From Adineta ricciae (Eukaryota; Rotifera; Eurotatoria; Adinetida; Adinetidae): a stretch of DNA of 64,000 nt. The stretch lies in NCBI GenBank assembly GCA_905250025.1, contig CAJNOJ010000031.1, positions 496,001 to 560,000 of the forward strand, in the 5' to 3' direction. Positions 25,118 through 36,825 of this stretch are shown piece by piece. Below the pieces are notes generated by a model. That model saw only the letters and a list, made by a program, of their open reading frames with translations. It made no database searches and was not told the DNA's origin. The translations under genes and the position numbers were made by a program. How positions within the stretch are numbered: position 1 is the stretch's first letter; the number at the start of each line of letters is the position of its first letter.

Positions 25118-25263
25118 AGGTTATTCATCGAAAGTCTGAAATTGAGATGAATGGAATCAGTTTCCTGGTCAATTCATTTTGCAAATCGCATTGTTTTCTC
25201 ATGAAATTTTACTATCAAATATATTTCTTTCTTTAAAAACAAACAATTAACAAACGAAATCAA

Positions 25264-26184
25264 TCAATAATTTATCAAATGAATAATCCGCGATTGCATA
25301 GTGTTCGTTTTACATAAAGGACAAGTCTGATTCTCGGCAACCCATGTATGAATACATTGCCAACAGAAAACATGGCCACATTCGGGTACTAGTGCAACAT
25401 TTGAGTCGGCTGGTTCATAACATAATGGGCATTGAACGGAGACGATTGTTGCAGACGTGGAATCATCAGAGATGATCTTCTTCTCTTTGTTATCATTCGC
25501 TCGAGTTAATTCTTGTCGATGCTGACTAATCGACACGGCGATTTGTTTTAATTGATGATAAGATTCAACTAAATGTTGGCTACAAAGACATAGACAGAGT
25601 ATTTTCATCGTACGGGTAAGTTTGTTTTCGATTGAAGTACTTTCGGCTGTTGAGCGAGTATAAATAAGATAACGAATACCTGTGAGCGTTTTACTTAGAT
25701 CATAATACGAACCAGTTAAATAGAAGAATAGTTTATGTGTTCGTTCGACGAATGTTAGAACAAAGTTGAGAAGTAATTCAAGTGTTTGAGAGGACAATTT
25801 CGGATGGAAATATTCTTCTGCGAGCGGACGAATTATTAGTGATGAAAGAAGATATTTCGATATGAGATCGCCGAAAACTCGTAGAAAAACCATCGAAACC
25901 CGATGGAAGAGTGATGGAATCTGTTTTTTAGCTGGATCATATTGAATCAAACAAACGTATTCTTCGCCGATGGTTTGTCGACCCAATAGTGTCGTTGTTA
26001 GAAAATACAAAAGTTCACTTAAGCGATGTAAATATGATTGATAAATATGAAAATGATCTAAACCGAATAGCTTCGTGTAGAGTTCATCCAGTTGTTGCGA
26101 TAACAAACTGATCATGTAACGATCTTTTTCTTCGCTACGAATGATTTCTAATTGATTAGCATGTCGAAGTTGTGCTGCAGACAT
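25264..26184 (-). CDS. PEX10: Peroxisome biogenesis factor 10 (RING E3 ligase)
   Basis: Integral peroxisomal membrane RING protein. With PEX2 and PEX12 it ubiquitinates the PEX5 import receptor. A single exon encodes 306 residues, near the family length (about 326). The N-terminus has RHANQLEIIRSEEKD and membrane helices, with YYDLSKTLTGIRYL in the conserved middle. The C-terminal C3HC4 RING is complete: CPLCYEP, CGHVFCWQC, CPLCK. The absence of introns is notable next to multi-exon neighbours. It lies head-to-tail with OSGEP (135 nt upstream) and PRMT7. Confidence 0.95.
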   Translation of the reverse strand: MSAAQLRHANQLEIIRSEEKDRYMISLLSQQLDELYTKLFGLDHFHIYQSYLHRLSELLYFLTTTLLGRQTIGEEYVCLIQYDPAKKQIPSLFHRVSMVFLRVFGDLISKYLLSSLIIRPLAEEYFHPKLSSQTLELLLNFVLTFVERTHKLFFYLTGSYYDLSKTLTGIRYLIYTRSTAESTSIENKLTRTMKILCLCLCSQHLVESYHQLKQIAVSISQHRQELTRANDNKEKKIISDDSTSATIVSVQCPLCYEPADSNVALVPECGHVFCWQCIHTWVAENQTCPLCKTNTMQSRIIHLINY

Positions 26185-26318
26185 TGCTACTCGAGGTTAA
26201 TTAGCGAATCGCTCTAAAAATTCATCTAAAAGAAAATAAAGAGAAAAATTGAATTTCGTCTGAAATATCATGAAAAGAATTCATGGGATTCAAGTGAGAA
26301 AAAAACAACGAAAGTTTA

Positions 26319-27371
26319 TTAATCTTCTCTCCAATTGACATAAACAGCATCAGTACGATATCGTTGTGAACACGATGTTTCTTCTAATGTCATACCTTTT
26401 CGTGTTTTATCTGCATTAAACATTTCATAACCCGCTTGAGCGATCATCGCACCATTATCAATACAGTATCGTTCATCGATAGCACAAACAGTTGCTTGTC
26501 TTTCTTTACACATAACACCCATCATTTCTTGTAAGCGTACATTACATCCAACTCCGCCGACGATGAGAACTTGATTGGAACCAACATGGGCTAAAGCACG
26601 TTCGGTGATTTCGACTAACATCGCGAATAAGGTTTCTTGTAATGAAAAACAGAGATCTTCGTTTGAGTAAGGATTGGTTGGTGTTTGGTTCGATGTCCTG
26701 CGCGTTTGTTTGTTTCCAACAATAATCGTTTTTATATGACTTAAAATTCCCGAGAAGGAAACATCCATACCTTTAACTGTATAAGGCAACGGAATGTATT
26801 TCTGACCCTTCTTTGCTAATTGTTCGATGTTATAACCAGGACTTGGATCATTTGATAATTTCAATAGTCGAGCAAAGCGATCTAAGCAATTGCCAACAGC
26901 AATGTCGATTGTTTCGCCGAATATTCGATATCGATGCTCAGAATAGGCGATAATTTGTGTATTTCCACCACTGACATATAGAACAACAGGATTTGTTGCA
27001 CCAGTTATCAATCGACCCATTTCGATATGTCCAATACAGTGATTGACTCCAACAATCGGTTTATTATAGAGCTGAGCAAGTGTTCGAACAACCGTGGCAA
27101 CGACAATCAACGGTGCACCCATACCTGGCCCTTTCGTAAAACAAAAAACATCAACGTCGGCCAGGGATGCGATATTTGCTTCTTTCAATGCTCTTTCTAA
27201 TAGATCTAGTATAACCGATTGATGGTGTTTCGCAGTTAAATTCGGTCGGAATCCTTCACCCGGTGGTGTAATATAGGTATGACGTGGATTCGAAAGAACT
27301 ACACCATCACGAATTACACCAATGCCGATCTTATTGGCACTACCTTCAAAGCCTATAGCTGTGATCGTCAT
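26319..27371 (-). CDS. OSGEP: tRNA N6-adenosine threonylcarbamoyltransferase (Kae1/OSGEP)
   Basis: Catalytic subunit of the KEOPS complex. It transfers threonylcarbamoyl to A37 of ANN-decoding tRNAs. A single exon encodes 350 residues (family about 335). Kae1/TsaD ASKHA features are visible: [24 protein letters not shown], the metal-binding HxxxH as [34 protein letters not shown], and [13 protein letters not shown]. No mitochondrial presequence is present, so this is the cytosolic/nuclear form rather than OSGEPL1. A ttgtag acceptor-like site ends 4 nt before the ATG. COPE follows upstream on the same strand. Confidence 0.97.
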   Translation of the reverse strand: MTITAIGFEGSANKIGIGVIRDGVVLSNPRHTYITPPGEGFRPNLTAKHHQSVILDLLERALKEANIASLADVDVFCFTKGPGMGAPLIVVATVVRTLAQLYNKPIVGVNHCIGHIEMGRLITGATNPVVLYVSGGNTQIIAYSEHRYRIFGETIDIAVGNCLDRFARLLKLSNDPSPGYNIEQLAKKGQKYIPLPYTVKGMDVSFSGILSHIKTIIVGNKQTRRTSNQTPTNPYSNEDLCFSLQETLFAMLVEITERALAHVGSNQVLIVGGVGCNVRLQEMMGVMCKERQATVCAIDERYCIDNGAMIAQAGYEMFNADKTRKGMTLEETSCSQRYRTDAVYVNWRED

Positions 27372-27609
27372 TGATCTACAAAGAAATTGATGCGAGAATG
27401 AAAATGAAGAAATGTCTTTCTTTTGTTTTTTGTTGAGGATAAAAGTAGCGTCTTTAGTAAAGAAATAGTCTTGATGTAAGATAAGAATTTTTTACTTCGA
27501 ACAAGAAAAAAAAACGAACAAATTGAAATAAAATATACGATAAAGAATGCTAAACACCCGAATGTTCTTTTTTTATTGTTTTGATCGTAAGAAACAACTA
27601 ATTTTCAGT

Positions 27610-28927
27610 TTAAGATGGTACACTTGGTTGATAGTTACGAACCAGACGATCTAGTTCATTAGCCTAGAACAAGAGAAAAGCTCCAAATGAGGAAGGGTAA
27701 ACTTGGTGTCATACTTTATTAGCTAAATCTTTGACAAACGAGTGATTGCCATGTGAATCTTTCATTTGAGATATATAACGATTGGAAACTTCTGTTGGTT
27801 TGCCGGTTAATTGAGAGAGAACAATTAAATTGATCAATGTTTGAGGATCATTGCTGTCCTAAAATAAATGACACTTCATTTGACGAATCATCACACAATG
27901 AAGAACATTTTACTCGGTCAAGAGCTTCTTGAAGTGCTGTTTGAGCATCTTCGTATTTTCCTTGTGCGATATGGCAAACAGCTTGACCATTCAAAAGCAA
28001 TGGTGTTGCCGTATGCTTATCGGCTAATTCTTGAAAGATATAATAGGCCTCTTGTAGTTTTTCCGAACCCTATGACATAGGAAAGATGAATCATGAAAAA
28101 TGTAGATTTCGATAACGTACGATACCAATATTGACCCAGGCAGTGGATAACTGAGTTAAAACGGAATCTTCATCGATTTCCGCCATTCGTTTTAATTCTT
28201 TTCTGAAAAACAACGAAGAATATCGAACACTGTTGGGGATACAGGACTTACTTGGCGAGATCCAGGCGTTCCATTTTCAATAAAGCTTGAATAGTTAACG
28301 CACAGCTAAAAAGCAAATCAAATATCAATCAATCTTCCCAATCGTGCAGTCATTTACCATTCTAAGGAATCAGCATTGTGTAAAACTTTCAAAGTATTTT
28401 CATAGTTCTACAAGACAACGAGCAGATACTATTTCAAGTAGAATTTTTTTGGTTAAATTACTTCGCTAAGGTAATACATATAAGCTGCCATCAATAAACA
28501 GAATGAGTTTTTGACATTTCCACCCATCTTGCCATCAAGTTCACGGAGAATAGTATCACTAAAAAAATCAGAAGGTGGAAATTATACTTGTTTCATACAA
28601 CAATTAAATACCGTTTAGATTCGTTTGCAAGGTAATCAGCTAGTAATCGAACGGCGACTAGCTCTTCTTGAGAGGCATTCGGACGAATTTCGTCAAGAAC
28701 TACACCAAATTTCTTCTGAGCGATGTAAGAACGATACATGAAAAGATCTTTTTCCGTTTGTAGATTTTGAGGAACCTAAATAACACGGATGCTCTCGTTA
28801 AGTAATAGATATCGGAAAACTATACTTTGAGTTTAGTTGCTTCATTGATGACCTGTTGGTAATTGCCTGTGTAGAAATTCGTGCGAATTTCAAACAATTC
28901 ATCTGGTTCGCGGTCTTCACGTGACAT
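27610..28927 (-). CDS. COPE: Coatomer subunit epsilon
   Basis: Epsilon-COP of the COPI coat, which forms the B-subcomplex with alpha and beta' and mediates Golgi-to-ER transport. Several short introns split a protein of roughly 300 residues (human 308). It starts [19 protein letters not shown], with ATG at 28927. Conserved stretches in order: [117 protein letters not shown] (here [16 protein letters not shown]), and [10 protein letters not shown]. These are TPR-like helical hairpins. Stop at 27610-27612. Exon edges were not all resolved to the base. Confidence 0.95.
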
Positions 28928-30154
28928 TTTATGGAATTATTTCAAGTATTGATTAATGTAACTAGAGAAATCTACGATGAAAGTGACTAGTAAAATATGC
29001 AATGAACACGTTTTAGTCATTGCGTATTGATTAGTAGCAGGACCATTCATATATCAAGAATTTCATTAAACATGAATTATTAATATACTTGCAAATCATT
29101 TCAGTTCTTTCAATTCAATTCTAAACAATTTTCATCAATTTCGAAAATATCTACAGATAGATGTCGTTAATAGACACTGCCATCCCACGAATATAAAGCT
29201 ACAGGTTTTTGTAGTGGGGTCATGAATGATTGCCAACCGATCAGAAATTTCTCTCTTGTTATAAATGTGTTGGCTACAATTAAGTATTGTGCACTACAGG
29301 TAGTGTCTCTGGCGTAGGGTTAGAAAACAAACGTGGTTATTAATTATAATCTCAGTACTAAACATGTACAAAACATCAGTGTACGAAGTACTTCCGATTG
29401 CAATGATCATTTATTTCATATCTTCATGGGAAAGGGAAAAATCTTGTAAACAAACTCAATGATGAACTTAGAGTCAGACATAATCCGGTTACTGAGAACT
29501 TTTATCTTTATATGATCTTTTTTATCCTATGGCTGTATATCGTTTTTCATATGCGTATTAAATATCGTCAAATACCGGTTTGCCACCGATACGACTTTTT
29601 TAAGGGCACTAAAATAAGCTCGGTGTATCTCGTAAAGATCAAAGTATTTTCTATTCATTTCTTCCAACTGTTTTTCAGTGATCATGTCACACACATGCAC
29701 TGATCTATCCTGCTGAAAACATCAAATAAAAATATCTCGAGGACAAATTTGTGCGACAACAGTATCTGACGTGTTCGTAATTGAATACTGCATTAAAAAA
29801 AACAGTTACACCGTATACGTAGCAGCGGAAACAATTTCTAATGCAATTAATAAATTGTTTTTCAAACATGACTTTGCCAGGAGAGCTAAAAATAGATTTT
29901 TCAAAAACTTCGAAATTTTCGTCGGAATTTCAATTGCAAAGTATAACTGAAACTATTCAATGAGTAAAAGGAAAACAAGAGCTGGCGAATATATTGAATT
30001 ACACAAATGAATAAAAGATGATCATACAAAAGAATATTTAATCATTCCAGATCAAATGACATCTTACTATAATTATTTGAAGGAAATATCGATCTTTGTA
30101 GGCGTGATCCTTCTAAGATTATATGTCATCTAAACAGAATCTTAAATAATCAAT
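28928..30154. other. 1.2-kb intergenic stretch
   Basis: AT-rich sequence with short stop-interrupted frames. No domain, RNA gene or repeat was recognised. Confidence 0.55.
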
Positions 30155-30388
30155 TTAGAACTGCGCCTGATGGTAGATTAGTTTTTGATGAAGTTCAATT
30201 AGTTTAAGTAGATGTTCACGATGAAGTTGTTCAGCTAAAGACCGCGGTGTTTGATTTCCATAAGTCATATAAACAATTCCGTCGTTTGTTGTACTTGCTT
30301 GATTGAGTAAATTCCAGAGTATATGGCCGCTGTCGTTTTTTTCGATTGTTTCAAATATTTGCCAGATTAGATCAGCTTTATCCGTCAT
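30155..30388 (-). CDS. Small hypothetical protein, ankyrin-like
   Basis: A 77-codon ORF beginning MTDKADLIWQIFETIEKN and ending QKLIYHQAQF. The segment GNQTPRSLAEQLHREHLLKL resembles the second half of an ankyrin repeat (TPxxLAxxxxxxxLLxLL), which hints at a real coding sequence. It could be a stand-alone small gene or the last exon of a larger one; no partner exon was identified. Function unknown. Confidence 0.4.
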   Translation of the reverse strand: MTDKADLIWQIFETIEKNDSGHILWNLLNQASTTNDGIVYMTYGNQTPRSLAEQLHREHLLKLIELHQKLIYHQAQF

Positions 30389-30995
30389 GATCAATCGTCG
30401 AAAACGAATCCAGTGCAGTTTTTCAAATCGATTTCATATTCCTTCTCTCTCGTTTCTGTAAATCGTACTCTTGTCGTTTTTTTCTCTTGCTCTCCTTCTG
30501 TCCCATTACGTTTATTCATTTTATTATGCAATTCACTGATCATTTTATGTTACGCGGCGAGAGAAACAAGGACAAAATCGATGTTGTTGTTGAGCATATT
30601 TCATCTTAACAGTAAATCAAGGCTTTTTCGTCTAGTTTATACATTTATCCTTGGACATATAAATATTAAAAGAACGCGTTGATTAACAAACAGGATTTTC
30701 TTCAATGTCATCAACAGAAATTTTAATTAGAGATGAAGATTAGCGTTTTGAATCGAATTCCTTTATAAAAAGTTGAACAAGTCCAACATCAATATCCAAA
30801 TCTTTCTTTCATTCATTCAGAGTTATCTCGCTAATCTTCTTTAACATTCAATGTTTATAGTTAATTTCGAATTTATTTCAACAATACAATCATACATAAC
30901 ATAGAGATTCACAACTAAAATTCTAACACACATCTTTCCAGTTATTCCGAAAATCCTTTAGCAAAGATGTTGTTAGTGAATGAAACAATTGTTTG
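30389..30995. other. Intergenic
   Basis: Sequence between the small ORF and the GPCR 3' end. No coding evidence. The plus-strand ORF near 30413-30682 is low complexity and hydrophobic by composition. Confidence 0.55.
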
Positions 30996-32521
30996 CTAAT
31001 GAGTCAGAGAATTATCTGTGATGTCTATCTGAGATAGAAGACTATCACGAAAATCATTAGCTAGAGTCGGCATCGTTTGATTGTCACTTGTTTGGCTTGC
31101 TGGAATGATCGTCGATGGATTGCAACTTGATGCTTGCGGATGGGTTTTCTGTTGGGCCTGTAGTGGAAGTTTTGGTGTTGAGGTTTGTTTACAGTGTGAA
31201 AGGATTCTCGCAAATGCATTATAAAATTCTTCTCGAAAACGTCGATTTGTTAGAACGTACAGAAAGAAATTCGTGGAAAAGAACGCCTGTTGCAATGTGT
31301 CGAGTAATAAACTCGTAAATCGTAATACGCATGGATCAGATGCTGATGAATAGATATATTTTGCAAATGTTTGATGAATGTTGAACGGTAAATTCAAGAC
31401 TAAGTAGAGAATGTTCAGTCCAATTAACATTGCTGATAGATGTATATCACGTGATCGTCGAGTTCGTTGTTTTCTGTTCAGAACATTCGATGTTTTTCCA
31501 GACTGATTTCCATGCAGTGAACTTAATGATTTCTGTCTGTCATTAGTTTGATTTTCTTTATTGTACTTGTCCAAGCTTCGGTTGCGTCGTCCGATCTTCA
31601 CGCGTAGACGTGTATGTCGTCGACACTGCATTTGAAAACAAAGACACGAGTGAATACTCGTTTTACTTGCTGTTTTAGGAAGGAAATATGAGAGGATTTG
31701 TCGCGATTGTTCGTTACTACTTGGATGGAATTTCTTCGCTGTACGCATTCGAATGCTCAAACTTCGCACGATCAGTATCGTACAAGACGTATTGATTAGT
31801 AAAGGAAGGCAAAAGAAGACAACTAGTTCGAATGGAGGGTAGATCGTTGTGAGAAGATAATAGTATACTGTGTTTGCTTGATTTTCATGAAAACCGCAGA
31901 TTGCGAATATTGTTTTCCCATCAGACACTAAATCAAACGAAGAGAATGGGTTTGGAGATGTGTTGATGAACTGAAACAGTTGAAATTACCTTCAGAACCA
32001 TACTTGACAATCCAATGAAAATGAAATATACATAAGAGAGATGCGACTAGCAATTCTTTGAATAAAACTAAGCGAAATTTTGATTTGGGATACTTTTGAT
32101 TTGGACGGCTTTTTGTTACAGTTCGTGCTCGATCGATGTTCACACATATTAATGTAAATATACTAAATTGGGTTAGAAAATCCAAGAAAAATCGATGAAA
32201 TCGACATGTTAAAAGAGAATTTTCCAGAAATAATTTAAAATAGTATTGAAGCATCCATTTGGAAAAATGTACTAACGATAACAAACCATTTGCCAATGAT
32301 AAAAAGGCCAAATAAGCAAATGTTGAGTGACATCTTAAAGAACGTTGCATAAGAATGGCGAATGCGAGGAAATTCAAGATTGAACCAAAGAAAAATAACA
32401 CATAATTGTGCACAAACAACAGCGGTCGAGTGATATGTCGTTGCCTAGGACAAGGGTTCAAGTCTGCGAATGATATTAACGAGTCGTTATCAAAGAAAGC
32501 CGTTTGGTTTGTCAAATTCAT
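30996..32521 (-). CDS. Rhodopsin-like (class A) seven-transmembrane receptor
   Basis: Exons 31990-32521 and 30996-31927 (62-nt intron) encode 487 residues. The first ATG is at 32521, 14 nt after an acceptor-like caatttag. N-glycosylation sites sit in the N-terminus (NLTNQT). TM1 is VLFFFGSILNFLAFAIL. TM3 ends in FTLICVNIDRARTV, with DRA in place of DRY. TM5 is FELVVFFCLPLLINTSCTIL. A very long basic third intracellular loop precedes TM6 (LIGLNILYLVLNLPFNIHQT) and TM7 (FSTNFFLYVLTNRRFREEF, where NFFLY replaces NPxxY). The tail is Ser/Thr/Gln-rich. The ligand cannot be told; peptide receptors are the nearest type by feel. Bdelloids have many divergent receptors of this kind. Confidence 0.88.
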
Positions 32522-34850
32522 ATTTTCGTTCACAATCTAAATTGAAAAGCAAATTTTAATTCTTCCTCTTTTGTTCAATGTAACGATTAGTTATGTTATA
32601 CATTCACTAATATTCCACAAAAGGAAAAAGACCTCATATATATATGACGTGCTGGATAGAACTTGAGTAGCGCCGGAATAGAGCGAAAAAAGAAATTGAG
32701 AAGAAGAAAAGAGGAAAAGAGAAAGAAAAAGATTTCTATCGAAATTATATACTGTTCTCGAGATGATTTCTAAAAGTGAAGTTAGTCTCTCTTTATGTAC
32801 TTGTCTACTCATCGTTATTGAAAGTGAAAAGACATAAAAGTAATGACGGATACGAGTATTACTTTGATCTTTCTCTCGTTTTGACAAAGAAATTTCAAAG
32901 AAAGAGAAAGTATATGGGAAATAATTGCTGATTAAATTAACAATTCTGCAAAGACACTTGAGAGAAAGAAAGCAGATGAAAGAATAATTTTTAATAAATA
33001 TTTATACGAAGTTTTCTTGAATGATCTCATTTACTGATCATATGTAGTTACGCGAATATTTGTACTGAATAGTTTATATTACAAGGAATGTTTCTTCTCC
33101 GATATCGCCCTTCAACACACTTCAAGTCTAGTGTGAGATTAACTTAATCTAATATGCAAAAACGAGTGTAAGAAACAAGAGGAATATCTTTGGAGAATAC
33201 AAACCTGTTTTTATGATATTATGCACGCTTTTCTTCTCTAAATAACTACTAAAAAGAGAACATTTTAGATAAGTTCCACTCATGCATGTATAGTGCTGCA
33301 TCGAGTCTAGTTCAATCATTTATATATATATAATTCGTTTTATTACTAATGCATCATTAGAGGAAATGTCACTATGTCAAGAAGAAAGTTCCATTAGATA
33401 TTCGATTGTTGAATCAAGTGTAAAAGAACTGAAAGGACACAGAAAAGGTTCGAGAAAACATCGAGTCTTCGTGAATCAGTCTGTGTCACGACTGCAGTCT
33501 TCGTTATTATAGAGTAATATAATAAAATTTAGCTTAGCTGGATTAATACAGCTTTTAGTTTTGTTTAACCAATGGTTAGAATGACCGTGTGCGTTGATAC
33601 TATATGTTCTACTTCTCAAAAAAGATCTTGTTTCTTTCTGGTGGAAAAAAATAGTCTGCGTCATTTATTGAATAGAACTACATCGGCAGTTGAAACATGT
33701 TTATTTCAATATATATTCCCAGAATATTTGCACCTATTTCCAAATGAAACACATGCACGAAAGCATAATCATATAGTTGAATAAGAAAAGAAGAATAATT
33801 AGAGATAAACGGTTGCGTTTTCTTTTCAATGACTGAATACCAAACTCTTTAACCGATTTTCCTCAAAAAATGATCACTCTGTAATTATAATTTTGTCGAC
33901 AGAAGTTACGCACCGATACAATGTATGATTTTAAACATACAACTCAACCGTATTTTTAATATTACTCATCATTCGGACTGATTATTCCTTCAGAAGATCA
34001 GAATCGACTTTTCAATTCCCTTCTTCCCCCGATGATACAAAGCAGATACAAGAAAGAAAACTCAGGAATTCTTAGCTCAGGGAATAGCTAAATTAACGTC
34101 ATGAAATCATCTATGCCTACGATAAACATCACGTAAATTAATCAGATCCTGTCTGAAAAGATCATGTGTAGTTTTAGGCTAAGTGTAAAAATCGTTCTAA
34201 CCCTTTTTTTGTCAAAGATAGAATACAATTCACAAACATGGAATAGGAAGCAGCAAATTAACGAGGGGTTTATCATCTTCTGCACGACCGGATCACGTAC
34301 TCTGTATTAGAACGAATTCGAAAAATTAATTTCTCATCCTCACATACGTCAATCAAGATGCCAAGTGTGAAAATATAGTTGGCAAGTTTATGCCACTCAT
34401 CAAGCGTAAAATATTTTAAAGAACATTTGACGTACTTCCTCTCAGATGATAAACCAAAAATATGCTCCTCTACATCCAAGTAATTGTCATCTAGAAGAGA
34501 TCACATGGATACTGAATGTGAACTCAGATGTTTCTTTCCATTCATATCGGAATACTCTTCACACTAATTGTCACGAAGTATTCTTTGCCACTGATTATTG
34601 ACGCTGTTCAGCAAGAAGTCAATAGATTTAATTCATACCGACAAACACAAAACTTCAGATAAATCTATTAGTAGAATCAAGATATTTAAGCAGCAATTAC
34701 AATTGTAAGAAGATCACGGGAAGTAATAGACAAATGGATACACGCACATTCAGAAGATGAAGCAACACAATCATAGAGAAGACAAATCACAAATAAGGAA
34801 AGCATATAACAGAACAAAACTATCTATGTCAAAAAAAAATACAAATACAT
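32522..34850. other. 2.3-kb intergenic stretch
   Basis: Between two minus-strand genes. A TATATA run lies near 33320. A minus-strand open stretch at 34273-34500 was considered as an exon but has no ATG and no partner exons. Confidence 0.5.
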
Positions 34851-36825
34851 CTATTCACTACACATAACATTAGCATTATTATTTCCAACAGATAGATTTA
34901 ATGGATGATATTTCTGACATTCATCCATATGTTCCTGTTTGACCGCATTACTCTGATGATTTGAGACAGGCGACGATGAACCAGTTGATGAGCCCGACGG
35001 TGAATGTTCTTGATGTTGTTGTCGAAGATTCGCATCTTTGTAGTCATTTGCTTCTGTCCATAAATGCATTAAACGATCGAGATCGTTCATCGTATTACTA
35101 TTTCGACCTTGAGATATGTTGCTCATACTTAAATCGTCATCGCGTGGCACTCGCTTACGCTTATTTGGTTGACGACGTTTTAATTCAACTGGATACTTTT
35201 TGCGCTCGTTACAAAATTTATAATATAATTTTCTTACTAATAATTCTACACTGCCGATAACAGCTAAACTATTTGGATATCGATCAACTAGACGACTAAC
35301 TATTGAACGTAATTCATCGGCATTTGGATAACTGAAAGAAAACAAAATAAGTGAACCAAATTCGCCATCGAAAGTTCCTTACAGTTCATATTTGACGATT
35401 TCTTGATACAGAGCTTGAACGAGTGCATTCAATTGGTTAGCATCTCCATTACCATTCAAGAATGCGGCAATGTGCGGTGGAAAACGTGGTATAGGTATAC
35501 CGTCACTCGGTTTTGGTAAAAGATCATACATAAGTCCAGGATGTGAATGAGTTAAATTATCGACTTGTTGCATGGGTGAAGCTCTAAAAAATGCGTTGAT
35601 CTCTAGTATTCGAATCCAAATCTTGCAGCACTTACGTATTCATCGAGTCATCGTAGGAGCATTTCGTTGGTAGTTCATCTTCATGAAGATTATCACCAGG
35701 AGTCGATTGTAATGGAATTGGCGTGATTGAACGAGTCATTCCTGTTGCTGCATTGGTAGACATCGGTGTTGTCGGACTTTTCGATACTACAGATGGTGAA
35801 TTACCATTTGAGTTCAGATCTTTTTCACTGGAAAAAAAGGCAAAATCAGTTTATCATGACTTTTCTGTCAACGCTAAGAGAAGTTAAACCAGATCCTGTC
35901 ATTGTGCACTGTAGACTCGTTTCCGTTAACTCTACCCATTAACTCCAATTTGGATGATTTCATTTGACAGTCTCTCTAATTATCCCGTATAAAAAACGCC
36001 CGAAATCAGCTCGTCACCGGAATTCTCATTGAGATAAAACTTACATTAACACTTGAATGCGTCCATCGAGAGGAATTTTCTTATATGATTCAATGTCGAT
36101 GTATTCTTGATATTGTTCGCTCCAAATTTGTATAATTAAGGGGAGTTTGGGTATTTGAAATTCTTGAACTAAATGATAGTTAACGATGATACATGAAGAT
36201 AAAGCAAATGAATATTTACTGATCAATTGTTTTAAATGTTCATGAGATATCCCATGTTGCTGGTTGAAAAATTCACTCGTTGATGGAACTTCAATCAAAC
36301 GGTTGCGTTGATTAAAGCGACATAAATATGTTATTGAAATTGCTCTAAAAAGGATTAATATTTAAATTTCTTCTATCTTCAAGCTCAATTTTACCTTTTC
36401 GCAGAATTTTGTTGTTTCAAAACCGATAGATTATTTCCCAACGATGAGTTTTCGTTGACAGTTGAACTCGTTTGGCCATTACTAGGTAAATTAGGCTGAT
36501 TATTACTTTGATTCGACAATGTCTGATACAATTGAAGTAGAGCTGCAACATTGTCTCGCTCGACAGGTTTCAATGCTGCAGCTAAACGAAGATTCAACGC
36601 TTTTTGCTGCTGAATTATATTCGGATCATTGGGTATGTTTTCTTTTATCGATGACGTCGATGGTGGTGGCGGTGGAACTGAATTATTATTATTATTATTG
36701 GCTAGCGCATTTAAAGTTTTCGTTGCTAGTAAATGATTCGTAATGGAACTTAATTCACGTATGGGTTTTTTATTATTGCTTGTCGATGATAATGGAAATG
36801 ATGGTGGTGGTGGCGATGATGACAT
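34851..36825 (-). CDS. PB1-like-domain nuclear protein of unknown function
   Basis: Five exons join in frame. Exon 1 (start MSSSPPPPSFPLSS) is low complexity with poly-Asn and poly-Pro. Exon 2 (ITYLCRFNQRNRLIEVP, HLKQLISKYSFAL, LIIQIWSEQYQEYIDIESYK, IPLDGRIQVL) looks like a PB1/ubiquitin-like fold. A Ser/Pro linker follows. Then comes YPNADELRSIVSRLVDRYPN, leading to KLYYKFCNERKKYP and a basic run KRRQPNKRKR that should act as a nuclear localisation signal. The tail is Ser-rich. A PB1-like module followed by a YPxxxxLxxIVxxLVxxYP helix block occurs in poorly described animal proteins; this link is from memory. The long upstream non-coding region suggests a regulated gene. Confidence 0.7.

Noticed and set aside
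34273..34500. Minus-strand open stretch (LDVEEHIFGLSSERKYVKCS)
   Set aside because: No ATG, upstream frames broken by stops, no domain and no supported partner exon; kept only as a weak exon candidate.
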